This document shows positions 1 to 36,570 of a stretch of 64,000 bases of DNA, one piece after another. Origin of the DNA: Zygaena filipendulae (taxonomy: Eukaryota > Arthropoda > Insecta > Lepidoptera > Zygaenidae). The stretch lies in the NCBI GenBank assembly GCA_907165275.2, contig OU015654.1, positions 3,489,501 through 3,553,500 of the forward strand, written 5' to 3'. Each line of letters begins with the position of its first letter. Position 1 is the first letter of the stretch. The notes below the pieces were generated by a model. The model searched no databases and was not told the DNA's origin. It saw nothing but the letters and a program-made list of their open reading frames with translations. The translations under genes were made by a program, and so were the position numbers.

Positions 1-1020
1 TCGAAACGAAGTAGGTAGCTATGGCGAGCTGCCGGTTTGTGAAATTCATTTGTTTGTGGTATTTACTATGAATCACTCTTGGAACTTGAAAGGTATAATT
101 GTTTCTTTAACTGACGGTCAACTTAAGCTGTCACGGAGATTTCTTTGTTGGTACCTATCGCGCGACGTACCTATTCTTTAACCACTCTAACTACTTTAAA
201 TTTGGAAACATAGTATGCGTGGCCATCATTGAGCTATTGGGTACTAAACATTACAGCCATGTACTTATAGGTATTTCAGCGGGCCAAGACGTAGCGTTGG
301 CTGCATTTTGTTTAATTACGTTGATGAATGACTTTGTGTGCTAGCGTCGACAGGTGGCACGGGTTTTCGTACTGGATTGTATCTGTTGAATCTAGGTACT
401 TACCCAACAATAACAAACCAAATGATGTTTCCTTAATACTTATATACAACCTTTTATATGACGAGATTCTTATATACCTATGTATATTGACGAATATTGA
501 TATCACTTTTACTTCTTTAACAAAGTAGATTTGTATGTGTGCAACAGCAGCACGATATATATATATATACCATATAAAACTAGGTATCGTATCGGGTCTG
601 TTGAAAGTGGTACCGATGCATGCCGACGTTTGGAACCGGGATGGCGGTGCGTGTTATAGTGTCATTGTTATTATTATTAGGTATAATACGTAAAGAGTAA
701 TTATACTCTTATACCTATATGGGCGAATGATGATGGGCGTGATTTCTTCTAGTAAAGTTAGTGAATGGTAATGCTTAAAATCGGTCATTTAATCTATATT
801 TGTGTGTACTATAAGTACCTACACCTAGTCTGGACTGTGTACTTTCAGAAATGAATAGATAAATGGAAGTGCAGTGATTTCTTAGTGGCGGAATATTGTG
901 TTTTGGCGCCAGGAGCACGTCTTTCATGGATCATGTCGTTATAAAAGGAAGGCTTTGGCCGTAGTATATATTATTACTCTGAGCTTTGGCGTACCTATAC
1001 CTAATCACGTAAAAAAAAAA
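1..1020. other. AT-rich DNA with no recognised feature
   Basis: Nothing coding was recognised in either strand. The small frames lack family motifs. It contains a short TA run at 557-569 and is presumably intronic or intergenic DNA 3' of the visible stan exons. Confidence 0.5.
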
Positions 1021-1021
1021 A

Positions 1022-1318
1022 AAATTGTCTTGTACAATATGCTATCCGGATCTTTGAAGCCGTATCCGGGATTATTATACATATACAAGAAATTAATGGT
1101 CGTTTGAAGTTCATAGATTTATAATATATAAATGTAGTAAATTAAAGCGTATTAATAATATTAATAATGCCTTGTCGTACAAGATTCTACCCGGATCGTT
1201 GTAGCCGTATCCGAGATGCACATGTAAATTTGTAAATATATATCTACAGTGAATGTTCGTTTGAAATTCATAGATTTATATGTAAATCTAGTAAATTAGA
1301 GCGTATTAATAATATTAA
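1022..1318. repeat. imperfect tandem duplication, about 150-bp unit
   Basis: Two diverged copies in direct order (about 1022-1165 and 1171-1318). Both run from a TGT[CA]GTACAA-like start through CCGTATCCG, then GTTCGTTTGAAATTCATAG (or a near match), to GCGTATTAATAATATTA. Confidence 0.75.
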
Positions 1319-1383
1319 ATCAAATATATAAATAAATTAATAATATACCTGCATATTATGGTATTATAACGCGAACCAAAGTG

Positions 1384-1556
1384 GGCTGAGCAGATGATGC
1401 CTGCTCAGTAGCTTGATAAAGATGAATATGACGATGACATGACGAGGACCAGTGGGGGGGCTGAGCAGATGATGCCTGCTCAGTACCTTGAAATTGATGT
1501 AAATGAGGCTAGTGGGGATAAGCAGACGATGCCTGGTCAGGATGCCTGGTCAGTAC
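1384..1556. repeat. hairpin-containing tandem repeat
   Basis: CTGAGCAG-ATGATGC-CTGCTCAG, an 8-bp stem hairpin, occurs at about 1386 and 1462, with a decayed third copy at about 1523 (AGCAGACGATGCCTGGTCAG). Spacing is about 60-75 bp. Confidence 0.7.
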
Positions 1557-1559
1557 TTA

Positions 1560-3060
1560 AATGATTTGATATAATGAAGTATAACTAAGCGGATGGCGTC
1601 CGTTCCGTGTCCTGCCACAATCAGAGTTGTCTTGGTTAACAGAAAGATAACTCATGGCAATGACTTTACTTGAATAATTTGACTGGAAAGGTGACGCAGA
1701 TTTAATGTCAATACACTGAAAAGGGAAGTTAAGTCTATATATTACCTGGAAGTTACAGAAGTAAATAATGAAATTTAAAGCGGCCAGTTGTAACACCGAA
1801 GAGGGATTGAATTTCAGGAAATTTAATATATACCGCAAGGTCGCGTTAATCTGGATGATCTGGTTGATAAACTGCTGAAAAACAGATGAATTAAAAAAAA
1901 AAAATAGTAAAAAACTGCGGGAAGAAACTGCAAAATGCCGATTTGATGATGCGGAAGATGATAAAATGGAATGATGCAGAATATGACAGAATGGAAAATG
2001 TACTCCAGATGGATTTATACATCTCTATAAGTTTATTATCAAGTCAGGGATATGACCCTACATGATATTATAGCTGAAGGAATTGCAGTAGGACTTATTA
2101 GCCGACAATTAAAAGTTTAGAAAAAAAAAAAAGTAAGGACATAAGGTGTTTGAAAAAAATTAAGGAAAGCGAAAGACAATATTGTGTTAAAATTGGACAA
2201 TGGCAAAGCGGGTTCCAAATGTGAAAGTTTGATTGATTTGTCAAATAGTGAAAAAATTGAAAAACCGTGAAAAGATAGAAAATTGAAAAACCGTGAAAAG
2301 ATAGAAAATTGAAAAACCGTGAAAAGGTAGGTACAGGCCAGCGACACTCCCTTGAACCAAAAGTTACTATGGATTTATGTGCGAACTTTTTACCAACATT
2401 GGAATACTTAACCAAATTTCTATGGCCGCGTCATACATTGCATTGGTAGGGTTGGCACAAAATGCTTTCATAGATCGGATCAGCGATTAGTATGGAAGTG
2501 CCCTTCCCTTAAAACGTAGTGATTATTTGCTCAGTGGATAGGTACTTGAAAGTTTGACGTTTAAATTAAAATGTAAAGCCCAGACGTTGAATAGGAAGAA
2601 CGATGATGAAAGGCGAAAGATATTTAAAAAAAAAAAAATATATACATATTTATACACTAAACAATTGGTTTATTTATAAGTTTTTGTTTTGTTAACACAC
2701 TGTAGCATTATTCTGGTATACAATAAAGTACATTCTATCCTATTCTATATGGAAAATGAAGACTAAGTCTCGGGTGAGGGAGTGAGGGAGGAATTGACTA
2801 AACAGTGACTCGTTTGGGTCGAGGAACGCAAATAAACATGTTACAAATATGTTAATTGATTCTCTATATGAACATAACTTGTTACCGAAAACACCTGGGA
2901 TGATGTCAAGGAGACAGAGAATGTAATATTCTATGTGTTTATGAAAGCACAAAATGATATAAAAAAAAAACTCACTAAACAAGACAAGATAAACAAAACA
3001 AGACAAACTTTATATATACTACATAGTTACCTACTTTTTAGGATACAAGAAAATATCTAC
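1560..3060. other. A-rich low-complexity DNA with short tandem repeats
   Basis: Purine-rich on the plus strand with several poly-A tracts. A 26-bp unit (AAAATTGAAAAACCGTGAAA...) is repeated three times at about 2250-2330. No intact frame; possibly the eroded interior of the plus-strand retrotransposon whose remnants follow. Confidence 0.5.
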
Positions 3061-3061
3061 A

Positions 3062-3490
3062 GCAACTAAAACGGTATCTGATCTACAGAGTACGGTATCT
3101 GATCTACAGAGTTTTATGGGATTACTAAATTATGTCATAAAATAGATTCTGAATATGACTACCACAAGTGAACTATTACAAAAATTTTTAAGGCACAATT
3201 TGGAAGAATTACTAGATGATCCATAGGTATAATGGGGAAGCAGATTTCAAGTTGTTGAAGGCAGTTATACTAAGTGATATGCCAGAGTTTGCCGAAAAGA
3301 AACAGTAAGAATAACGGAAACTAAAAAAAAAAAAAAAAAAAAAAAAAAAATGAAGAATTTGCAGTCTTCTGCCGTGATAAAGACACACGCTTGAATCATT
3401 GTACCTATACGTTAGTGGCTGACTTTGACTGACTTTGGTGAGAAGGTTTACATCAAAAAGTTCATATACGGCGAAATTAGAGATGAGTAG
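3062..3490 (+). pseudogene. decayed Ty3/gypsy pol remnant (RT end / RNase H)
   Basis: Broken reading frames on the plus strand resemble the RT thumb and RNase H region of Ty3/gypsy elements: DLQSFMGLLNY at 3078-3125, then NMTTTSELLQKFL, FKLLKAVILSDMPEF near 3250-3292 and EKVYIKKFIYGE near 3442-3475. The 21-bp segment encoding part of the first motif is duplicated in tandem (3072 and 3093). A poly-A tract of more than 25 bases lies at about 3324-3350. The assignment rests on motif similarity seen by eye. Confidence 0.45.
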
Positions 3491-3599
3491 AGATGTGGAA
3501 ATTCAGAATGATGAAAAAAAAAAAAAAAGAAAAAAAAATTGAAGGGTGATTGAGGGGTCTAATAAATCCAGGTACCTACGGAAACTGAGAAGGAGACCT

Positions 3600-3935
3600 C
3601 TGAGTTATTGATCACTAATAGATAACAGGGAAAAATGAAGGCAAAGAAGTAAGATACTTATTAAGAGTAAGATAATTACTAAGAGTGGAAAAATTAAGGC
3701 AAAGAAGTAAGATATTTACTAAGAGTAAGATAATTACTAAGAGTGGAAAAATGAAGGCCAAAGAGTTGGTAAAATGATAACTATTGTTATTAAATGTAAT
3801 TGTATTGAGGAAGCGAGGGAAGCGTTGACGAACTCGAAATTACTGAGGAGTAATAAGAGTGGAAAATTGTATTGAGGAAGCGAGGGAAGTGTTGACGAAC
3901 TCGAAATTACTGAGGAGTAATAAGAGTGAAAAAAA
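3600..3935. repeat. short tandem repeats
   Basis: Two repeat blocks. A 55-60 bp unit with TAAGATAATTACTAAGAGTG lies at 3645-3755. A 67-bp unit starting TTGTATTGAGGAAGCGAGGG lies at about 3797-3864 and 3867-3930. Confidence 0.7.
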
Positions 3936-3990
3936 TGAAGGTATAGAAGTAACGAAGTATAGTAATTAATTAATTAATTAATAAAATAAT

Positions 3991-4190
3991 AAGGAAGGGA
4001 TGTAGTATATGCGAGTAAGAAATAAGCATGCACTTGTCGTCTCCTTCGCACGGGCTCAAATGTAGATGTGTGTGACGCACAGAGTTAGTACGTTACCGAC
4101 CGAGAGACGAGTGTGGTGTGTAAGTACAGTGCTGAGACCGCGTGCGCATGGAGCCGATATTATTGGTATTTACGATTAGTCTAAAAGATG
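3991..4190 (+). repeat. polypurine tract and partial LTR of a plus-strand Ty3/gypsy element
   Basis: AAGGAAGGGA (3991-4000) immediately precedes TGTAGTATATGCGAG, which looks like a 3' PPT/LTR junction. The LTR-like sequence then runs without a recognisable CA end into the inverted pol ORF at about 4190. No second LTR copy was found in the window. Confidence 0.5.
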
Positions 4191-5110
4191 TCCCAAGTAA
4201 GTAGTATAGTACAACGTTCATCTACTACAGCACCCATCACAAGTATGTCGTCAAACCAGCAGATTACATTAGGAATATTTCCAAAGTAAGTTTCGATTTC
4301 ATCTTGAAACACATCTGGTGCATTAGATAGACCGTAGGGTAAAACTAAATATTTATAGACCCCATATGGAGTAGCGAAGCAGCACTTCCAAGAAGCCTGT
4401 GGCGTTAAAGGCACATGATGAAAGCCTTCAGAAAGATCTAGCACAGTGAAACATTTCTTATCTCTTAGCTTAATTGCTATCTCCTCAACAGTAAGTAATA
4501 TATTTGGTTTTCTTATAATATAATTATTAAGATCAGTGGGGTCTAAACAAAGCCTTATTTTATTATTCTGTTTCTCTACGATGACAATTTTGTTTATGCA
4601 AGCTTCTGAATCAATTTCATTTACCTTTTCTAGAGCACCCCTCTGAACCAATCTATCTAATTCTGTTTTCAATGACTTCATTAAACTTATAGGCACTCTA
4701 GATGCAGGGTGACAAATAGGTTGATGTGGTATTGTCGGTATATTACATGGTTTAGGAAACTTACCATGTCCCCTGAAGATATCTGCATTTATAGTCACAA
4801 ATTTTTGCTTCTCATCATTTTGCTTGATATTTAAATTAAGCTTATGTATTCTCTTGACTAAATTTAATTTTAAACATCCTGGAAGACCCAATAGCACACA
4901 ATTATTGTCGATAATCATAAAATTTTCATAACATTCTGTTTTTCCAAATTTACAATTCAAAGAAACCATGCCTAATGGTTTAACTTTTTCACCCAAAAAA
5001 GATTCTAGCTCTAAACTTACTTCACTTAATTTTAATTGAGTGTCCAAACTTTCGAAAACTTTTAACGACATCACACTTACATCGGCTCCAGTGTCGAGTC
5101 GACAGTTAAT
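4181..5110 (-). pseudogene. Ty3/gypsy (mag-like) protease and truncated reverse transcriptase
   Basis: Minus-strand pol fragment. A retroviral-type aspartic protease active site (LDTGADVSVMS) lies at about 5075-5100, just right of the formal 297-codon ORF and in its frame. RT motifs follow: FTVLDLSEGFHHVPL, FATPYGVYKYLVLPYGLSNA (the LPxGLxNAP block) and WFDDILVMG with the catalytic DD. The ORF ends 20 codons after the catalytic motif in unrelated sequence, so the RT thumb, RNase H and integrase are missing. Pol lies in the -1 frame relative to gag upstream, joined across an A11 run. Best placed in the mag/K02A2.6-like group, by motif and primer site. Confidence 0.85.
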
Positions 5111-6030
5111 TTTTTTTTTTCAATATATATTTCCTCTGTCCAATCTGACTTGTTAGCATTTTTGACTCTGTTGCAATACACTATGGAGTCAGATGAACTA
5201 GAGCTATCTGCTCTCAATTCTTCTTCTACTTCAACATTCTGGATCCTTCTACGCACTTTGCAAGCTATAGCGAAATGGTTGAGAAGCCCACATCGCTTAC
5301 ATTTCTCACCATATGCAGGGCATTGACGTGGTCCATGGGTTTTGTTGCACCTACGGCACAAAAATTCATCATTCCTATCTGTATTTCCTTTATTTTTAGC
5401 TTTGTTGTAATAACTTGGCTTGTTAGTATAATTTTTTTTCTCATTCTTGACAACACGATCTATCTCAACCTCAGGATTCATCTCTCTAGCCTGTAGTTTA
5501 CTCTGCTCACTTGTACGAACATAATCTGCCGCCTTTTGCAAAGTCAAATTTTCAATTCTCAACAGGCTCTCTTGAGTTTTCTTGTCGCTAATCCCATGGA
5601 CGATTTTGTCTCTTAGCAGCTGATCTTCTATTGACTCGGTTTTATTTTTATAGTTACATGTTTGGATTAATCTCTTACAATCTGTGAAGAAATTTTCAAA
5701 ACTCTCGCCTGCTTTCTGTTTGCGCTCATTGAACTTGTATCTCTCAAAAACCTCGTTCATCCTGGGGTTGACGTATTGTTGGATGGCCTTGATCACCTTG
5801 TCGTAATCCCTGGCATCTTCCCCAGACAATGGGAATGTCATCAACACTCGTGATGAGTCCGTGCCCATCATGTTGCGCAGAAGTGATAACTTCACTCTAT
5901 CACTGGCCTCATCTTTACCTATGCCGACCAGGTAATCGATAAAACATTCGTGCCATATTTCCCATTCTGTTGCGGCGTTTGACGATCTTATATCGAAGTT
6001 GGGTGGTAATTTAACCAACCCGTCGGCCAT
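5077..6030 (-). CDS. Ty3/gypsy (mag-like) Gag
   Basis: 317-codon structural protein of the same retrotransposon; coats the element RNA in the particle. The capsid-like region spans about residues 1-190 (WEIWHECFIDYLV near the start; ESFENFFTDCKRLIQTC in the middle). A basic region with NYTNKPSYYNKAKNK follows, then two cysteine-histidine knuckles: CRRCNKTHGPRQC and CKRCGLLNHFAIAC. The second is a canonical CX2CX4HX4C nucleic-acid-binding knuckle; the first is a CX2CX3HX4C variant. The ORF is intact, unlike pol, and ends shortly after an A11 run where pol is entered by a -1 shift. The start (ATG at 6030) follows the primer site by about 90 nt. Confidence 0.88.
   Translation of the reverse strand: MADGLVKLPPNFDIRSSNAATEWEIWHECFIDYLVGIGKDEASDRVKLSLLRNMMGTDSSRVLMTFPLSGEDARDYDKVIKAIQQYVNPRMNEVFERYKFNERKQKAGESFENFFTDCKRLIQTCNYKNKTESIEDQLLRDKIVHGISDKKTQESLLRIENLTLQKAADYVRTSEQSKLQAREMNPEVEIDRVVKNEKKNYTNKPSYYNKAKNKGNTDRNDEFLCRRCNKTHGPRQCPAYGEKCKRCGLLNHFAIACKVRRRIQNVEVEEELRADSSSSSDSIVYCNRVKNANKSDWTEEIYIEKKKLTVDSTLEPM
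5110..5120 (-). promoter_or_regulatory. A11 gag-pol frameshift site
   Basis: On the minus strand eleven A residues stand in Gag frame as GAA AAA AAA AAA TTA. A slip of -1 leads directly into the protease frame (LDTGADVS). A AAA AAA fits the retroviral slippery heptamer rule. Confidence 0.6.
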
Positions 6031-6120
6031 TTTGGTTCACTTCACAATATACGAGTACGAACACTTCTGTGTACTTGAATGTGATAAACTTTAAAATTAG
6101 TTGTTTAGTTAATTATTGTA

Positions 6121-6135
6121 CTTCCGACTGCGCCA
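6121..6135 (-). other. primer-binding site, tRNA-Ser type
   Basis: Minus-strand TGGCGCAGTCGGAAG directly follows sequence ending ...AAAACA, the expected LTR end. It is complementary to the 3' end of a tRNA-Ser acceptor stem, as reported for mag and 17.6/297-type elements. Confidence 0.6.
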
Positions 6136-6289
6136 TGTTTTAAATGATAATCACCATTGATTAGTTATAGCAGATTTATTATACCAGAGTCGAGTTTACA
6201 AGGGTACATTTTCCAGCTTCTCTCTAGATAATAATAAAGTGTCATAGACAAGATCATAAGGGAACAACACATTGACCAAACTAAAGGAG
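6136..6289 (-). repeat. probable 5' LTR remnant of the mag-like element
   Basis: Sequence abutting the primer site begins TG on the plus strand (LTR end CA on the minus strand). The outer end is not defined because MITE-like sequence starts at about 6290 and no second LTR copy is present. Confidence 0.4.
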
Positions 6290-6432
6290 GCAGTACACTT
6301 ACAACACTTGGTATTTAAACAATGTATTAAGGTAAACACATAATTAAAAAAACGCTCTATAACTCTCAATAAAGCGTGTTCAATCAATGACTTAATATTG
6401 TGGGTTAACATGTTATTGCTTATCTGCGTCCA
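6290..6432. repeat. MITE family A, partial copy
   Basis: Shares TGTGGGTTAACATGTTATTG and the terminal CTTATCTGCGTCCA with the complete copy at 24729-24966, plus the internal AATTAAAAAACGNTCTATAACT block. The other terminus is lost. Confidence 0.75.
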
Positions 6433-7007
6433 AGTCAAAGTCGACGTCAAATAATTTTATTATGTTGAGTTGTTGGGTAACGGGAATAAACGCCATCACC
6501 TTCAGTGAACACCGTTTATCGGCTGCTTAATGTAACACTAACATTTTATGAGACCCAAGGAAGCGTACATACATGTAAATACCGCCTTAGGGCATGTACA
6601 CACACTTCAATGTGAAGGACGTGGGCTAGCGCTCTAGAGCTTTGGTTCAAGGATGTAATCCTCGTTCTGACTCGTTTCTGGTACAAATATTATCTGTGGC
6701 AATTCAACGCGGGAACGCAGCGAGCGTCGTGGGGTCTTTGCATCGGGAGTAACCAGGGGCGGACTATTTGAGGTGAGTTATAGTATCTGGATACATGTAA
6801 TTTGTCAAGTCTCATTATAGTTTTCAAATTCAAAATTCAAACATTGACAAAGTTATAAAAAAAAGACCATCAATATAATTAATTATTACCTCAGTAAAAC
6901 TATTTTTATTTCATCTTAATTTTGTATCCAACAGCAAAATTTATAGAGTTAGTTGTGTAACTTTTTATCTACGAACAAAATACTACCTTGCAAGCAATAG
7001 TAATTAC
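6433..7007. other. intronic DNA left of stan exon 33
   Basis: No exon of the GAIN or 7TM region and no repeat with clear boundaries could be identified. Confidence 0.4.
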
Positions 7008-32959
<25,952 letters not shown>

Positions 32960-32974
32960 TTTGCAGCAATTCAC

Positions 32975-34590
32975 CTACAGCGGAGCCGTCTTCGCAACCA
33001 CCGGCTGTTTTGGTTATCCATCTGGAAGAGGAAAAAATATTAAATCTTATTTGTCAATTATTATCTACAGATAGATTCTTAACTATTTTTTACCTGCCGT
33101 AAAATTATAAAGAGGTAAAATTTGTAAGTTTGGTTCATGGACCAATAAAACTAGTTGTCTTGTTTAATTGGTCCATGGTTTGGATGTAAGGATATTCTTC
33201 AGAAGTACTGAACGAATTCAAAAAATTCTTTCATTAATAGTATCTACACTACACTAATTCTGAGTAACACAGGATACTTTTCATCCCAATACGAACGGGG
33301 GTTGTAACAGCAGCTAGTATTATTTTAATGTGAAAGTATGGGACAATGTTTTAGTGAAACATAGCATATACGCAGCTTAAGTCTCACGTTCTTGTATAAG
33401 GTAATTAATGTCCCGGTAGTCGGTACTTCTCGAGGGAATCCCGATACTTACGCTGGTGTAAACCACAGGTGTCGGTTCGTTAAAGGTAGAGATTAATGTG
33501 TGAGTGAAAAATGTGAACCACAAAGCTTCCTTTATTCAGTGTCGGACATTACTATTTTATTTGAAACGTAATAAAGAACCGGCTGCAGCAGCAATATACT
33601 AAGTAAAGCAAAAATATATAAATTCAACCGTTTAGAAACGGTGCAAGTTGCAACGACTTGCAGTCTTGCGAAACACTTTGTCACAATTTATTACTGACGG
33701 AGTTAGTCTCCGGGAAATAAGCATAAATATCGTGCAATTTTCTTCGTTATTACACATAATTATTGAGCATCAGAGACATTAATCAAGGTGTTAGACCTAA
33801 CCAAACATCGTTATAAATACGAACAGAATATTAACCAAATTTTAACACCCAGTTTCGTATTACAGGCGAAATTGCATCAGTTCGGGTGGGGTCGGCCATT
33901 TCCGTGGACGTTCGAGTTTTAACCGGATATAACCGGAACAAACCGGCTCTGGTCATGAGATAAATTGCGCCAATTAACGGAAGCGGTGTGAGCCCGCCAA
34001 TTTCCGGTGTTACCGATTCGGATGTGAGGTGTGGTCGAGCGGGATCATTTTACACTTACCTACTCTACTGTGAAATGCATCGTGTTCAATGATGTTGACA
34101 TTGCATAATTAATTCCGCCACGTCACTCTACCACAGTATTATGCTTATACATTGTAGTATGCTTGATTTCAAATTTATCCAAAGAAAATTGCGTACAACA
34201 CAAAAACCTATGTCAACTCAATTTCTTCACTCTATTCCGATAAAAACATAAATCATAATTATACATAATCAGATACGAGTAATTAAAGTGGTTGGCTTTA
34301 TCAAATTATTATACTTTTAAACAAAAATCTAGTTTCAAAGCGTTTCCACTCTATAGTGGGTACTGGGTAGTCCCCCAAAAGGTTGCCTCAATTACGTTTA
34401 ATAGTTTGCTATTTGTGTAATTTAGTATAAACAGGGCGAAAGGTAAAGCGAAAGAAAAAGTCATCTTTAATCCGGTAGACGGTAATGAAACGAAACTATA
34501 GTTGCTGCTGGAGTGCGGGAGGGAGCACGAATGGGTCTGGCTAGGGTGACGTAGTAAATGCTGGCAAAATGAGATTGTTTTTATGAGAAA
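32975..34590. other. 5' flank / leader region of stan
   Basis: No coding exon. The stan promoter or 5'UTR exons should lie here or further right but could not be placed. A local cluster CCGGATATAACCGGAACAAACCGG-like occurs at about 33922-33945. Confidence 0.35.
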
Positions 34591-34594
34591 AAAA

Positions 34595-34780
34595 AAACAT
34601 AATACAATACAATATACTTCATTGCACCAAAGACTTTTTACTTACAACATTTACATAAATTAATTTCATGGCCAAAAGGCGGCCTTATTGCTAGAAGCAA
34701 TTTTTTCAAGGCAACCTTCATAGGATAGTATAGATTTCGGGGTGGGTGCAGGCTATATATCTAGGTACATATTATATGCA
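34595..34780. mobile_element. retroposon fragment
   Basis: A-rich start, then CTTCATTGCACCAAAGACTT and AAAGGCGGCCTTATTGCTAG, the same fragment as at 9980-10105, in reverse-tail layout. Confidence 0.5.
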
Positions 34781-35077
34781 GATTTATGTCACTAATATAC
34801 GACACTCGTTTGAAATTGGGCTTCAATAAATGTTAGAAAAAGATCGAACTTCAAATGCAGCAAATGCTTTTTGACTGGTAAATATAAAAGTGAGCTTGTA
34901 TAATTTATCCCACCTCACCTTATTTATAGGTATTTCAGAATATTAACGCGATTATAAACCAAAATCGAATAACATTCCTCTCTACGTTAGGGGTAAATTA
35001 ATATCAGGTAGGTATACATATTTCGGAACTTTAAAAATTTAATCTCATTGAAAAATTAAATAAATTTTTTGGTTTAA

Positions 35078-35500
35078 GTTTTTTTTTTTTTTTTTATTTA
35101 TTTACCAAACAAAATTAACAATAAAAAATACAACTTACATAGCACTTAAGAAACCACTAAGGTTTATGGAAAAGATGCTATTTTACCCAGTAGGTAGATA
35201 CAATTTTGGTTTAGTTTAAGAGTAAGTACAATTTAGTATAAATATGCAATAATCAGTAAAATTTAGACTACTAGCTGAATTTAAAACCAGTGCACCTCTA
35301 AGATTTAGAATGATTGATATCTCTCCATATTATTTAGAAAATAAGATTTTAGTTTACCTTTAATATTTTTTTGGTTTAAGCTCGCGATCAAATCAGAGGG
35401 TAATTTATTAATTAGTCGAGGAACCAGGTAGCTAGCAGTTCTCTCGCCGTACACGTTGCCAGCTCGTTGCGTGCATAACCGGTTTTGAGCCATTGCAAGT
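35078..35500 (-). pseudogene. 3' end of a CR1/Jockey-type LINE
   Basis: 62 codons on the minus strand (NVYGERTASYLVPRLINKLP ... GKLKSYFLNNM) match the C-terminal tail typical of Jockey/CR1 reverse transcriptases. A T-rich tract at 35078-35097 would be its poly-A-like tail on the minus strand. 5'-truncated copy. Confidence 0.7.
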
Positions 35501-36560
35501 AATAAAAAATTAAAAAGTGACCAAATGAATTACATAATTGACAGCAGTGGAGACACCACACTGCTAATGGTGCTATCAATTAAACGTGCCAGGAATCGCC
35601 GATCCGATTCTAATGCCGGACCCTTTTCCGGCCATTTCGTACCGAACAGACGGTATCGACGATAACATGTTTATATCATGCCATTAAATACATTCATATT
35701 ATCTAGGTACATAGAAAAGTTATTAAAATAATTAATAACAAAGTATTCCTCGCTACAGTTGATACAAGTATACATCTGAAATATACCGTTGTTTTGTTCT
35801 TGTATGTAGATACCTACTTAATTTTAAACTTTATGGCCGCACTCAGAGTCGTTTTTATGATTATTTTAAGTCAAAGCGCGATCAAAGACGTACATTAAAT
35901 TAATTTTAATTGACATTTAACTACATTTAACTTAGTAAGTCTAATTTTTTAAAGTTTAAATGTTTATGTATGTAAGTTTTGGAACATAATGATGTTTGAA
36001 TTTCGATAATGAATTAAGAATGATAGAGACCTGCCTATAGGTATAATAATTAAACTTTTACTTTTACTTTTTAATTACCTACTATTAATATTTTAAATAC
36101 CTCTTGCTAAAGTTTATACACAAAATGGTGTCATATAAAAGATACGAAATGTAATATTATATAACATTTGAAATATTTAGGTTTTTGATTTGCACCTGTC
36201 AGTAGGTCTGTTAATATTATGTACAAGTATATACTGTTATATTATATTATATAGGTACACAATATGCAAACTAAAATTATATTACCTATTTATGAAAAAT
36301 GTTTATTTTTAAATGTAGATTTAAGAAGGGTTATCATCTTTCACCGGATTAAAGTAAATATAATAGAAGAATGTGTGTGATGACACTTTACGACCGAAGT
36401 TCTCCTTACGTGATATAGTGCGACATGAGTGCGACTTACCGACCAATAACATGTTTACGACTCGCCTAAGCCTCATAAAATTATTTTACGGCATGCCATT
36501 ACATTATTTAGTACCTACAAGTGTATTATAGTACGGGAGATACCGATGCTAATTCGGGAG
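35501..36560. other. intergenic AT-rich DNA
   Basis: No feature recognised. Confidence 0.4.
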
Positions 36561-36570
36561 ACACTCGAGC

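Noticed and set aside
2098..2415. Phe-rich minus-strand ORF (FSIFYLFTVFQF repeats)
   Set aside because: Translation of a 26-bp A-rich tandem repeat; no start context or homology.
1..7007. GAIN/GPS and seven-helix exons of stan
   Set aside because: I looked for the GPS cysteines, WxxW-like motifs and helix-rich exons on the minus strand and found none; only retrotransposon sequence is coding here.
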